Part shown: piece by piece, positions 1 to 9,343 of the stretch
Position numbering within the stretch: position 1 is the first letter of the stretch
Layout of the letters: every line of letters starts with the position of its first letter
Notes under the pieces: generated by a model
The model's database searches: none
Seen by the model: only the letters and a program-made list of their open reading frames with translations
Told to the model about the DNA's origin: nothing
Position numbers and translations under genes: made by a program
DNA from: Clostridiales bacterium
GTDB taxonomy: Bacteria; Bacillota; Clostridia; Oscillospirales; Oscillospiraceae
Assembly: GCA_902363045.1 (NCBI GenBank)
Contig: CABIYX010000027.1
Location: forward strand, 1 to 46,322
DNA length: 46,322 bases
Direction: 5' to 3'

Positions 1-40
1 ATCTTTTCACCTCTATTCCTATTTTAACAGATATAAAAAA

Positions 41-76
41 GTAGACACTCACCCGCTTTGTGAGTGTCTACTTTTA
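41..76 (-). terminator. Intrinsic terminator of the lost LysR gene
   Basis: An 11-bp perfect stem (41-51 with 61-71) with a 9-nt loop is followed on the minus strand by a run of six T. On the plus strand only four T follow, so it works best for the minus-strand regulator remnant immediately upstream. Confidence 0.7.
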
Positions 77-78
77 GC

Positions 79-216
79 TTACCAGATGCAGCCCAGATCC
101 TCTTCCAGTTTTTTTATATTCCGGCTCAGGGCTGGTTGAGAAAGATGAAGTTGTTCCGCCGCCCCCGAGAGCGTCCCGTACGCGGCAAATTGCCTCAATT
201 CATACAGCTCTATTAT
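79..216 (-). pseudogene. LysR-family regulator, N-terminal HTH remnant
   Basis: Reading leftwards on the minus strand gives about 45 residues matching the winged-HTH start of LysR regulators, including ELRQFAAYGTLSGAAEQLHL and SQPALSRNIKKLEEDLG. The usual start codon is lost (ATA where ATG would be expected near 211-213). The frame stops at 79-81, so the whole effector-binding domain, some 250 residues, is missing. A terminator hairpin follows directly, which suggests an internal deletion joined the gene's beginning to its end. A regulator here would have sat divergent to the reductase genes that follow, a common LysR arrangement, but those genes are broken too. Confidence 0.75.
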
Positions 217-425
217 ATCTGCGTCCTCTCAGTATCAGCAAAATTTATACTGCTATTCGCCTTTGGCATTGTACTTTTCTCAAATTTTCGCTTATTCTGT
301 GCGCAGAAACGAGAGATAGTAGGACAATAACGCTCTTTCACTTCCAAGCTATCGCATAGTTAGTATGGCAAATTTAGAGGCTGACTGCAACAAGGAAGGC
401 CTCTGAACATGAAGGAATGATCTAC

Positions 426-1168
426 ATGATATTTTATTTGACAGCCACTGGAAACAGCCTTTATGTGGCCGAAGAAATAGAAGCCTAGCCTGTCAGCATC
501 GCCCAGGCGATCCACGATGAGGATAAGGTGTACTGGGCGGACAGCATCGGTATCGTCTGCCCGGTATTCGGACATGGGATGCTGGAGTTGGTGAAGGAGT
601 TCCTGAAAGGGTCCCAGTTTGAGACGGACTATTTCTACATCCTGCTGACCTACGGAAACCGCCATAGCGGAGTGGCAGAACTGGCAAAGGAATATGCGGA
701 TGGTCTGGGCGTCCATCCGGCCTATGTCAATGTAGTGCTGATGGTGGACAATTTCCTGCTGGGCTTCGACATGGAGGTGCAGAATCGGATAGACAAGAAA
801 GTAGACCAGCAGCTCAGCTGGATTAAGGCTGACCTCGCTGAAAAAAGCACTGGATCGCCCCCGTTACCGAACAGGACCGGCTGGGGCACGCACCGGATAT
901 ATTCCGCGATCTCTATGAGATCACCAACGATTGTATTGGCTGCGGGATCTGTACGAAGGTGTTCCCTAAAAAATGTTTCCACATGGAGGGGCAGAAGAGT
1001 ATTTGGAACGGAGAAGGCTACATCGCCTGCATGGCCTGTTATCCATTCCTGCCCCATGCTGGCCATCCAGCTGAGACTGCCGGAAAAAATTCAAAGGCAC
1101 GACACTGCAATGAAAACATCAGTCTTGGTGAAATCGTAGATGCGAACAATCAGTGGACTGAACCCTAG
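426..1168 (+). pseudogene. EFR1-type flavodoxin-ferredoxin protein, decayed
   Basis: The N-terminal part reads as a flavodoxin fold (MIFYLTATGNSLYVAEEIEA at the start, then GIVCPVFGH and ILLTYGNRHSG). The C-terminal part, in another frame, carries a ferredoxin motif CIGCGICTKVFP. An in-frame TAG lies at 486-488 and a frameshift near 850. In the first iron-sulfur motif the fourth Cys position reads Phe (VFP where VCP is expected), and a further frameshift disrupts the second motif. EFR1 proteins are thought to be small electron-transfer proteins in anaerobes. With these lesions the product cannot bind both clusters. It heads a run of broken redox genes in the same orientation. Confidence 0.8.
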
Positions 1169-1277
1169 GAGTAAAAACGATGTCCCCTGTGAGAAGTGAC
1201 CACTGTTGAACGCTGAATCCATCCTGCTATCCTTCTGGGATGGCAGATGCAGAAATAAAAATAAGGAGGAAACTACA

Positions 1278-1837
1278 ATGTCAGAAAGAAAAAATTTTGG
1301 AGTGCAGTCGCTCCTTTCTCCTCGGCGGGTTTTGATTATCGGCACTTATGATGAGCATGGAAAAGCCAATGTGATGAATGCTGCTTGGGGCGGTATTGTG
1401 GGCAGAGACGAGATCATGATTGATCTGTCGCATCACAAAACGACGTACAACATCATGGCGAACTGGGCATTCACGGTCAGTGCCGGAGATGTGGAGCATA
1501 TGCTGGCCTGCGATTATGTAGGTCGGTTATCTGGCGAAAAAGAGCCGTGAAAAATAGAAAAAACTGGATTCATCACGACAAAAAGAGCTTTGTCAATGCG
1601 CCGGTCATTAACGAGCTTCCGGTAACACTGGAATACGAGCTTGTGAAAGTGATTGATGAAAGCAAATATCTGGGCCGGATCGTCAATGTTAGCGTAGACC
1701 AGGGCGTGCTCGGCGAAGATGGTAAAATCAGTTTGGAGAAATACAGCCCGATCACCTATGATACGGTACATCATGGGTACTATAAGCTGGGAGAAAATGT
1801 CGGCAACGCATTTGAGGATGGCGCACAGCTGAAATAG
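1278..1837 (+). pseudogene. Flavin reductase-like (FMN split-barrel), frameshifted
   Basis: The start at 1278 has a good ribosome-binding site (AAGGAGGA, 1262-1269). The first about 80 residues (MSERKNFG, LLSPRRVLIIGTYDEHGKAN, NAAWGGIVGRDEIMIDLS) match flavin reductase-like proteins that bind FMN in a split barrel. A frameshift near 1520-1545 moves the rest to another frame, which continues as NAPVINELPVTLEYELVKVI and ends with GNAFEDGAQLK. Total length, about 185 residues, fits the family, so only the frameshift breaks it. It may be a recent lesion or a sequence error. Nearby genes are more heavily decayed, which favours a true pseudogene. Confidence 0.78.
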
Positions 1838-2000
1838 TGGGTATTAGAATCCCGGAAGCAGAATCTCATGGGATCTTCTATATGGGATACCAATGAAGGG
1901 AAAATCACGTCAATCAGGATCGTGTCATGGCTGCGTCAGAAGCAACAGCCACGATCTGCAATAAACAAATCATCAAATAATTAGGACATGGAAGTATAAG
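1838..2000. other. Gap with an unidentified coding scrap
   Basis: About 160 bases between the flavin-reductase and aldo/keto-reductase remnants. One frame ending near 1980 reads NQDRVMAASEATATICNK, which looks like the tail of a protein, but I cannot name the family. No RNA or repeat is evident. Confidence 0.3.
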
Positions 2001-2853
2001 GAATATTTAGCTTTAAATACCGGTATTAAGATGCCGCCGGAGAGTTTTGGTGTGTTCCAGATCCCGACCCGGAACAGTGCGAGCAGGTGGTCTATGACAC
2101 TATCAAGACTGGCTACCATCTGCTGGACACAGCGGCTGCCTATAGGCCCTAGGCAAAGGTGTGGCCCGTGCCATCACAGATAGCCTGACCACCCGTGAGG
2201 AATTGTTCATCAGGACCAAGGTCTGGGTCCAGGATATGAAGAACGAGCAGATCGCTGATGAGGCGGTGAAAACCTCTCTGAAAAAGCTGAATATGGTCTC
2301 TGTTGATCTGGTTCTGCTGCATTAGCCGATGAGCGATTATTTTGCTGTGTATCGTGGCGTTGAGAAAGCCTGCAAGGACGGACTGACGAAAGCCATCGGC
2401 GTAGCCAACTTCTACCCGGCCATTCTGACCAACCTGTGCGAAAATGTAGAGATCATCCCTGCTGTGGATTAGGTGGAACAGCACCCCTTCTTCGTTCAGC
2501 AGAAGGGCATCGACAATATGAAGGCATACGGCGTGGTGTCTCAGGCGTGGGCTCCTCTGTCTGAGGGCAAGCATGGCATCTTCACCGACTCGGAGCTGAC
2601 CGAGACCGGCAAAAAGTACGGCAAGATCGCGGCCCAGGTGGCCCTCTGCTGGAGTGCCCAGCGGGACGTGTCCATCATCCCCAAGTCCGTCCATATGGAG
2701 CGGATGGAGCAGAACATCGACATCTGGGACTTCTCCCTGACTGATGAGGAAATGGCCAAGATCACGGCCAAAGACCTGGGTCACAGCGAGATCGTGGACC
2801 ATGACGATCCGGGCTTTGTCAAGATGCTCTGCGGCATGAATATTCACAAGTAA
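2001..2853 (+). pseudogene. Aldo/keto reductase, multiply broken
   Basis: The 5' end reads EYLALNTGIKMPPESFGVFQ, typical of the first strand of aldo/keto reductases. The reading then changes frame around 2070-2150, with a deletion just after the TAAAY region. Two in-frame TAG codons (2323-2325 and 2470-2472) sit where the family usually has Gln (LLH-Q-P and VN-Q-VE). The last 126 residues are open from 2473 and include the NADP-binding SIIPKS motif and a normal C-terminus. The enzyme would reduce carbonyls with NADPH. It cannot be made intact. Confidence 0.85.
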
Positions 2854-2865
2854 AAGAGGTGAAAT

Positions 2866-3302
2866 ATGATGGCAGAGAAACTCAAAAATAAAGTGGTGGA
2901 CATGACCATTCAGTTCCTGCTCCTGCTGATCCAGCTAAGGGCAATATGATCAATCTATCCACCATCGGTGTGACCTACCTCAACTACAACCTCTCCGTGT
3001 ATATCGGGGCCAAGTCTGCGGTGGAGAATTTCACTTGTTGCTGGGCACTGGATTTGGCGGCGGACGGCGTGCGCGTCAATGCCATCGCCCCCGGCCCCAT
3101 CCGCACAGACATTTGGAATGTAACCAATCTCTTGGAGTAGGACGCCAAGGAGCATAAGAAGCGTATCACCGGCGACAACCCCATGCAACGGTTTGGGGAG
3201 CCGGAGGAAGTCATCAATGCCGTACTGTTCCTGGCATCTGACGAGGCCAGCTTCATCAGCGGCGCGGTCATCGCCATGAATGGCGCTGACGGTGCATTTT
3301 AA
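2866..3302 (+). pseudogene. Short-chain dehydrogenase/reductase, internally deleted
   Basis: It starts MMAEKLKNKVV behind a fair ribosome-binding site, then loses the whole Rossmann nucleotide-binding half and resumes as GNMINLSTIGVTYLNYN. The active-site Y-x-x-x-K is visible (VYIGAKSAVENF), followed by DLAADGVRVNAIAPGPIRTD. A TAG at 3138-3140 interrupts the C-terminal part, which otherwise runs on to FISGAVIAMNGADGAF and a proper stop at 3300-3302. It lies about 12 bases after the aldo/keto reductase, so the two were probably one operon. Confidence 0.85.
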
Positions 3303-3592
3303 GCACAGGACATGACTGGCATACAGCCTGTAAGCTATCTTTCTGGAGATCAACTGTGAGGAAACCTACGCCCGGGAAGGGAGTATATACTCACGATTCC
3401 ATTGCTCCATTACGTTTTGATTATCCTCGGGCCTCGTGCTCTCCAATGTTGGCGGACACTTACCTCCCTATAGAAAGACTGCTGGTAAGTGGTTCAAATT
3501 CTGCTGGGCAGTAAACAAGAAAGCCTTTGCCCTATTTACAGACTTTCCATCCTCCACTATGCTGAAGGAAGAAAAAGAATGGGGATACAGTA
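3303..3592. other. Intergenic, nothing recognised
   Basis: About 290 bases between the dehydrogenase remnant and the next broken gene. I see no convincing coding frame, tRNA or repeat. A purine-rich stretch near 3570-3590 may be the old ribosome-binding region of the following gene. Confidence 0.4.
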
Positions 3593-4260
3593 ATGGCGGG
3601 CAGACGGATTTGTGCCGGGTACTACCGGCGGTACGACAGCAGGGTGGTCTATGTGATCTCCCTGGACACCGATAGCGGCGAGGAGACCGTCATCTGGACC
3701 ACCGATCCCTTCCTAGGTACTGCACCTCCAATAAAAGTCCTTCTGCGCTTTCGTAGAGGGAAATGGGAAACGAAAGGCCAAGTACAAGCGGATGATGAAC
3801 ATGAAGATCTCAGAGACCGCTATCGAAAGACTGGAAGACGAGAGATTCCGGAGGCCGATGCGTAAAAGTCAAAGGCAGCAGTTAGACGAAGAATATGACT
3901 CCCATGAATATCAGCAAGCCACAACCTACCACGTATATGCCAAAGAACTCTGCGAGAATTGCAACTTCGACCGGAGCAAATATCGCCTCTGCGTGAAAAA
4001 AGAGGTTCGTCGCCATCGCCAGAAACGATTTTGCCCAGTTGAAAGAGGTCCTGCGGTTTCTGAACAATACTCTGAAAATGGTACTGGCTGAGTACAAGGA
4101 TTATTTCCAAGGGCAAGTTGTAGACGGATTGTCCATCCGCAAGTATGCCACAGCACACCAACTCAATCGCGGCAGCGTGGGTCATCTGCAAAAGAAATTT
4201 TTCTCTGCCTTAGCCAAGCTCTTGAAAGAGCGAGACGAGGCAGAGGGAAATGCCGTCTGA
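3593..4260 (+). pseudogene. Mobile-element HTH (sigma-like) protein, frameshifted
   Basis: Three frames must be joined. MAGRRICAGYYRRYDSRVVY with SGEETVIWT comes first. A frame change near 3715-3790 leads to MKISETAIERLEDERFRRP and YHVYAKELCENC. A second, near 4020, leads to VAIARNDFAQLKEVLRFL, then GLSIRKYATAHQLNRGSV and HLQKKFFSALAKLLKERDEA. The C-terminal part looks like a helix-turn-helix of the sigma-70 region-4 kind found on Clostridia conjugative elements. That assignment is from memory of such elements and is tentative. A terminator-like hairpin follows. Confidence 0.5.
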
Positions 4261-4304
4261 GGCATCCAGGGAAAAACTGAATCAAACCACATTATTCAAG
4301 GGAA

Positions 4305-4334
4305 CCGTCGCAGAATTGAGAAATTCTGCGGCGG
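4305..4334 (+). terminator. Hairpin after the HTH pseudogene
   Basis: A 13-bp stem (one G-T wobble) closes a GAGA tetraloop at 4318-4321. No T-run follows, so it may be a processed hairpin or a decayed terminator. Confidence 0.4.
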
Positions 4335-4389
4335 GTTATCTTCTGACTGAAACAGACAAAATGGAGGAAGTTTCCGTAAAATAAGCGAG

Positions 4390-5117
4390 CGTTGGGCCCA
4401 AATGAGTGCGAACGACCAGAACCAGGTGGATCACCTGTGCCTATGTGGAAAACTTTGCTGTTTTTGTACGCCTACGAGGCTATTTTTATGGATACACGGG
4501 TTTGAAGCCTGCTCTGTTCCTACTTCATCCACAGTTTTTCAGCCCAAAAGTCGGCGCCAGCAGGAACAACTCAGTGCGGATATTAGCCTTGCCTCTGGTC
4601 AGAAAGCAGCGGAATCCAAAGTCGTTTTTGAGCAGACCAAAAGCGCCCTCCACCTGGATAGAGCGGCAGAGACGCAGATGAATCCTATGACTGGTCTTGA
4701 AGTTTTTGGTTGCCTGCTCTCGTTTCTCTCAGGACATCTTCTGAAGCGTAAGCTTTTTGGGCTTGTCTGGGTCCTTGGCCCGGCAGCGCTGTGCCCGGCA
4801 GGGACACCTGCCGCAATCTTCACACTTGTACCAGGCGGTAGAGACAAGCTGTACGGAACCGCGTCAGCGTGCTGTGAGCCGGAGCTGCACGGTCCTCCAG
4901 CAGCCATCTGAAGTCAAATGCGGTACTGGCAGGTCTCTTCCAGTTTCCGGCTGAAGTAGATTCCGCACAGATACCCGTGTACCAATACCTTGAACAGCAC
5001 CTGGGGATCCGCCGCCGATTTCCTCCCTTTGGAAGAATACACTTCATACAGTTTTCTATGTTCCAGTTCCTCAAACTGGGCTCTTAGCAGATGGGCAGGT
5101 GCGTTCTCCGGCATCAT
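4390..5117 (-). pseudogene. IS1182-type transposase remnant
   Basis: The N-terminal DUF772-type domain reads MMPENAPAHLLRAQFEELEH, SKGRKSAADPQVLFKVLVHG and YLCGIYFSRKLEETCQYRI. A one-base frameshift near 4918 leads to DFRWLLEDRAAPAHSTLTRF. The middle, which would hold the DDE catalytic core, is missing. C-terminal pieces follow in other frames: YKCEDCGRCPCRAQRC, then QVEGAFGLLKNDFGFRCFLT and IRTELFLLAPTFGLKN. Only about 240 codons remain of the usual 450-500. No clear terminal inverted repeats were found, so the insertion sequence is dead. Confidence 0.8.
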
Positions 5118-5220
5118 TATTTCTGAATTGATCGCAAGTGCCTAGTTGACCGTGGCGTTCATATATCATATACTGGTCTTGCTTTTTCTTTGCTTTTACA
5201 AATTTGGAATAAAGCAAACG

Positions 5221-5257
5221 GCGAGGTTTGGAAACCCTTTTGGACTCCAAACCTCGC
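5221..5257. terminator. Terminator hairpin after ftsH
   Basis: A 12-bp perfect stem (5221-5232 with 5246-5257) lies 45 bases past the ftsH stop. A T-rich tract follows on the plus strand and a weaker one on the minus strand. It separates the housekeeping operon from the graveyard. Confidence 0.65.
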
Positions 5258-5301
5258 TCATTTTTATCGCCTCATTTTGCAACGCGCCCTTTTCGTTTCG
5301 G

Positions 5302-7176
5302 TCACTCCTGGGGCGTCAGGGCGGTAAATTCTTCTCCGTCCGGATCGGTGAACACCCGGGCGAAGGTCTCGCCGCTCATGGTCTCGTGGGTCAGCAGGTA
5401 CTGGGCGGTGAGCTCCAGCTCCTTCCGGCACCGGGTGAGGATCTCCTCGCACCGGGAATATGCCTGGTCCACGATGGCCTTGACCTCCTCGTCGATGAGA
5501 CCGGCCACCTCCTCCGAGTAGCTGCGGGCCTGGGCCATGGTCCGGCCGATGAATACCTCGTCGCTCTCATTGCCATAGGCGATGGCGCCCAGCTTGTCGC
5601 TCATGCCGAACTTGGTGACCATGGAGCGGGCGATGGAGGACGCCTTCTGGATGTCGCTGGCGGCCCCGGTGGATACATCCCCCAGCACCAGCTGCTCCGC
5701 CACCCGGCCACCCAGGCACACCGCAATGCGCTCCTCCAGCTCCCGGCGGGACTGGTAGGCCCGGTCCTCCTGGGGCAGGGAGATGGTCATGCCGCCGGCG
5801 GGGCCGCGGGGGATGATGGTGATCTGATGCACCGGATCCTGGCTGTCCAGCTCGTGGATGACCACGGCGTGTCCCGCCTCGTGATAGGCGGTGAGGCGCT
5901 TGGCCTGGGGGGTGACCACCCGGCTCTTCTTCTCCGGACCGGCGATCACCTTCATCATGGCTTCATGGAGGTCAGACATGGTGATGAAGCGCTTGTCGGA
6001 CCGGGCGGCCAGCAGGGCGGCCTCGTTGAGCAGGTTCTCCAGGTCTGCCCCGGTGAAGCCCGCGGTGGCTTTGGCCAGGTCGGACAGGGAGGCGTCCTCC
6101 GCCAGCGGCTTTTTCCGGGCGTGGACCTTCAGGATCTCCTCCCGGCCCCGGATGTCCGGCAGCCCCACATAGATCTGCCGGTCAAAGCGGCCGGGACGCA
6201 GCAGGGCGGGGTCCAGAATGTCCTGGCGGTTGGTGGCGGCCATGACGATGACTCCTTCGTTGGAGGCGAAGCCGTCCATCTCCACCAGCAGCTGGTTCAG
6301 CGTCTGCTCCCGCTCGTCGTGGCCGCCGCCCAGACCGGCCCCTCTCTGGCGGCCCACGGCGTCGATCTCATCGATGAATACGATGGCGGGGGCCTCCTTC
6401 TTAGCCTGATCGAACAGGTCGCGGACCCGGCTGGCACCCACGCCCACATACAGCTCCACAAAGTCAGAGCCGGAGATGGACAGGAAGTGGACCCCCGCCT
6501 CACCGGCCACCGCCTTGGCGATCAGGGTCTTGCCGGTGCCCGGAGGGCCTACCAGCAGCACGCCCTTGGGGATGCGGGCGCCCAGGGAGATGAACTTCTG
6601 GGGATCCCGGAGGAAGTCCACGATCTCCCGCAGCTCCTCCTTCTCCTCCTCCGCGCCGGCCACATCCTGGAAGGTGACCTTTTTGCCCTGGTCGGCCAGA
6701 GTGCGGGTGCGGGCGTGGCCGAAGCGGCTGGGCCCGGGACCTCCGCCGGAGCTGCCCCCAGACTGCCGCAGGTACATCATGTACCAGAAAGCGGCCATGA
6801 CCAGCAGCAGGACCAGATAGGGGAGCATCCGGTACCACCAGTTCCCTTCAAAGCCCACCTTATAGTCGTAGCCCTCCAGCACGCCGCTCTCGTGCTGCCG
6901 GTCGATGAGCTCATGCAGATCCGAATAGAACACGGACAGGTCGGGCAGCTGGTAGTGGAGCGTACGGACCTTGTCTCCTTCCTCCCGGACTTGCAGGCTC
7001 AGATCCTTTCCGTTCAGCACGAAATATTTGACCTTCTCCTGCTCAAACAGAGTCCGGACCTGACTGTATGTGGGATCGTCCGCCTGATTCATCTGCTGGA
7101 CTGTATTGACCGCGAAGATCATCAGCAGAAGCAGCATGAGATAGAGCATCACATCCCGGGAACTGAATCGCTTCAA
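5302..7176 (-). CDS. ftsH: ATP-dependent zinc metalloprotease FtsH
   Basis: This membrane-anchored AAA+ protease degrades misassembled membrane proteins and unstable regulators. The 624 residues fit the family. The first membrane helix spans about residues 9-26, an extracytoplasmic domain follows, and the second helix is at about 117-136. The AAA module shows Walker A GPPGTGKT (210-217), Walker B IVFIDEID (265-272) and the second region of homology ending RPGRFDR. The zinc-binding HEAGH is at 432-436. A Gly/Ser-rich linker (139-150) lies between the second helix and the AAA domain. It is the last gene of the tilS-hpt-ftsH run, a conserved Firmicutes order, 81 bases downstream of hpt. Confidence 0.97.
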   Translation of the reverse strand: MKRFSSRDVMLYLMLLLLMIFAVNTVQQMNQADDPTYSQVRTLFEQEKVKYFVLNGKDLSLQVREEGDKVRTLHYQLPDLSVFYSDLHELIDRQHESGVLEGYDYKVGFEGNWWYRMLPYLVLLLVMAAFWYMMYLRQSGGSSGGGPGPSRFGHARTRTLADQGKKVTFQDVAGAEEEKEELREIVDFLRDPQKFISLGARIPKGVLLVGPPGTGKTLIAKAVAGEAGVHFLSISGSDFVELYVGVGASRVRDLFDQAKKEAPAIVFIDEIDAVGRQRGAGLGGGHDEREQTLNQLLVEMDGFASNEGVIVMAATNRQDILDPALLRPGRFDRQIYVGLPDIRGREEILKVHARKKPLAEDASLSDLAKATAGFTGADLENLLNEAALLAARSDKRFITMSDLHEAMMKVIAGPEKKSRVVTPQAKRLTAYHEAGHAVVIHELDSQDPVHQITIIPRGPAGGMTISLPQEDRAYQSRRELEERIAVCLGGRVAEQLVLGDVSTGAASDIQKASSIARSMVTKFGMSDKLGAIAYGNESDEVFIGRTMAQARSYSEEVAGLIDEEVKAIVDQAYSRCEEILTRCRKELELTAQYLLTHETMSGETFARVFTDPDGEEFTALTPQE

Positions 7177-7257
7177 GCGAGGACACTTCCTTTCCGGCGG
7201 TGTAGGGATACGCGGGGGGCACGGTCCGCCAAGCGGCCCCTCCGGCGCTTGGAGGGG

Positions 7258-7800
7258 TCAGCCGCCGTAGACCTCAGGCTTCAGGATCCCGATGTAGGGC
7301 AGATTGCGGTAGTGCTCGGCATAGTCCAGGCCATAGCCCACCACGAACGCGTCCGGGATGGTAAAGCCGGAGTAGTGGACCTCCACCGGCTTGGTGCGGC
7401 GCTCCGGCTTGTCCAGCAGGGTGCACAGCCGGATGGAGGCGGGCTTGCGCTGAGCCAGCAGCTTCAGCAGGTAGCTCAGCGTGTTTCCGGAGTCCAGAAT
7501 GTCCTCCACCACGATGATATGCTTCCCGGCAATATCGCTGGAGAGATCCTTGGTGATCTGGACCTGGCCGGTGGAGGAGGTACCGGAGCCATAGGAGGAG
7601 ACGGCCATAAAGTCCACGGTACAGGGCAGATCGATCCGGCGGCACAGGTCCGCCATAAAGACGAAGGAGCCCCGAAGGACGCTGATGAGGACGATCTCCT
7701 TCCCATGATAGTCCTGGGTGATCTGCCGGGCGATCTCATTCACCCGGCTGGACAGCTGCTCCTCACTGAAGAGGACCTCTTGAATGTCTTTTTCCAACAT
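7258..7800 (-). CDS. hpt: Hypoxanthine phosphoribosyltransferase
   Basis: It converts hypoxanthine or guanine plus PRPP to IMP or GMP in purine salvage, in the cytoplasm. The 180 residues are normal for bacterial enzymes. The PRPP-binding loop is VVEDILDSGNT, and the pyrophosphate-contact region is SVLRGSFVFMADL. The start MLEKDIQEVL at 7800 is chosen because an AGGAAG ribosome-binding site precedes it. A longer in-frame reading upstream lies inside tilS and has no such site. The tilS stop is 23 bases upstream, so the two are co-transcribed. Confidence 0.95.
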   Translation of the reverse strand: MLEKDIQEVLFSEEQLSSRVNEIARQITQDYHGKEIVLISVLRGSFVFMADLCRRIDLPCTVDFMAVSSYGSGTSSTGQVQITKDLSSDIAGKHIIVVEDILDSGNTLSYLLKLLAQRKPASIRLCTLLDKPERRTKPVEVHYSGFTIPDAFVVGYGLDYAEHYRNLPYIGILKPEVYGG

Positions 7801-7823
7801 AATGGTTCTTCCTTTCCTCACAA

Positions 7824-9284
7824 TTACTGCTGAACAGACTGCCGGCCGGAGGGCTCCGGAACGGCAAGGCTTTGAAATTCCGGGGGCGGGATCAGCCGGA
7901 TGCGCCACGCCGGCGCTCCGGGCGGGGGGAGGAGGGCTGCCTCCGGTCCCAGGCCCGCCACCCCGGCCAGCCTGCCGCCGCAGTCCAGCACCGGCAGCCC
8001 CGGGCGGAGCCGGGCGGGGATCCTCTGGTCCACGCACCATTTTTTAACGGTCTTGGTGGGGCGGCCCGGCAGCTTCAGCCGGTCCCCTGTCCGACGGCCC
8101 CGCAGGGTCAGAGCATGGACCGCGTCCCGGTCCAGCCAAAACTGAAGGGGGCCCTGCCGCTGCCCCCGGTAGAGCTCCGGGGTGCTGTGTACCGTCCAGC
8201 CCGTCCACTCCGCCGTGCCCGGCAGGGGCAGCGGAACCTGATTTTCCGGCGCCGCCGGAGGGACGGAGCGTGTCAAGATCAGGCGGCTGTACGCCCGGTG
8301 GGCGGTGACGCCGCCCGGGAGATTCAGTTCCGCTGACGGATCTCCGCTGCGGCAGAGGGCGATCAGGCCCTCCAGGTGGGCGGCGGAGCAGTTCTCGTTT
8401 CCACCCTCCATACGGCCCAGCAGGATGCGGGCAGCCCGCACTGCCAGGGGCTGGGGGAGGGCCGCCACCGATTCCGCGGGGAGAGACAGTCCCCCGGGGA
8501 TCTCCTCCAGGGGCGCAAGGGAGGCCTGGGCCTGCTCCACCAGATACGCCTCGTCCGCCCGGAGGCGGGCGGACATCTCTCCCAGCCGGACGGTCAGGCC
8601 GGGGGATATGGCCTCCAGTTCGGGCAGCACCCGGTGGCGCAGGCGGTTTCGGGTGTATGCGTCGTCCCGGTTGGTAGCGTCCTCCCGCCAGGGCAGCCCC
8701 CAGAAGCGGAGATACGCCTCGATCTCATCCCGGGAGACGGACAGCAGGGGACGGATCACATCCCCCTGACGGGGTCTGATCCCTCCCAGGCCGCGCAGCC
8801 CGGTCCCCCGGATCAGGTGGAGCAGGATGGTCTCCGCGTTATCCCCGGCGTTGTGGGCGGTGGCGATCCACTGGGCCCCGCAGGTCCGGGCGGTCCGGCG
8901 GAGAAAATCATAGCGCATATCCCGGGCGGTCTCCTCCACACCGCGGCGGCGGCGGCGGGCCTCTCCGGACACATCGCCGCCCCCGATGAACAGTTCCACC
9001 GGGGGCAGGTCCCGCCATGTCCCGTCGGGCTGGAGCAGGCGGTCCCGCCCGCAGCACAGGGTGATGAACTGGCGGACGAAGGCCGCGTCCCGGTCGGCCT
9101 CCTCCCCACGCAGCTGGTGGTTGTAGTGGGCGGCGGCCAATGTAAAGGGGACCTCCCGGCGCAGTCGGTACAGCTGGTGGAGCAGGCACACGGAGTCCGC
9201 TCCGCCGGATACGGCGCACAGGACGGTGCTGCCGGGGGGGATCAGCTCCCGCGCCAGAAGCAGACCGCCTGCAAAATCACCCAT
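7824..9284 (-). CDS. tilS: tRNA(Ile)-lysidine synthase TilS
   Basis: TilS modifies C34 of the CAU-anticodon isoleucine tRNA to lysidine, switching it from Met to Ile identity. It is essential in most bacteria. The N-terminal PP-loop ATPase motif SGGADS is at residues 26-31, with the expected YNHQLRGEEADRD and ATAHNAGDNAETILLHLIRG downstream. The C-terminal part (GRRTGDRLKLPGRPTKTVKK, then CVDQRIPARLRPGLPVL) is the usual TilS tRNA-binding domain. The length of 486 residues fits. It sits 60 bases downstream of dnaB. Confidence 0.95.
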   Translation of the reverse strand: MGDFAGGLLLARELIPPGSTVLCAVSGGADSVCLLHQLYRLRREVPFTLAAAHYNHQLRGEEADRDAAFVRQFITLCCGRDRLLQPDGTWRDLPPVELFIGGGDVSGEARRRRRGVEETARDMRYDFLRRTARTCGAQWIATAHNAGDNAETILLHLIRGTGLRGLGGIRPRQGDVIRPLLSVSRDEIEAYLRFWGLPWREDATNRDDAYTRNRLRHRVLPELEAISPGLTVRLGEMSARLRADEAYLVEQAQASLAPLEEIPGGLSLPAESVAALPQPLAVRAARILLGRMEGGNENCSAAHLEGLIALCRSGDPSAELNLPGGVTAHRAYSRLILTRSVPPAAPENQVPLPLPGTAEWTGWTVHSTPELYRGQRQGPLQFWLDRDAVHALTLRGRRTGDRLKLPGRPTKTVKKWCVDQRIPARLRPGLPVLDCGGRLAGVAGLGPEAALLPPPGAPAWRIRLIPPPEFQSLAVPEPSGRQSVQQ

Positions 9285-9343
9285 AGATCCTCCCGGGCCC
9301 CATTTTGGGGTTGAATCTGTAAAAATTCATCTTAAAAATACGG

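Noticed and set aside
5146..7833. A very long plus-strand open frame (about 895 codons) across the ftsH-hpt region
   Set aside because: It is antisense to ftsH and hpt, which have clear family motifs. Long antisense frames are common in GC-rich genes, and its translation is low-complexity (rich in Gly, Leu, Gln, His).
7801..8040. N-terminal extension of Hpt
   Set aside because: It lies within tilS, has no ribosome-binding site and no similarity to the family. The start at 7800 has both.
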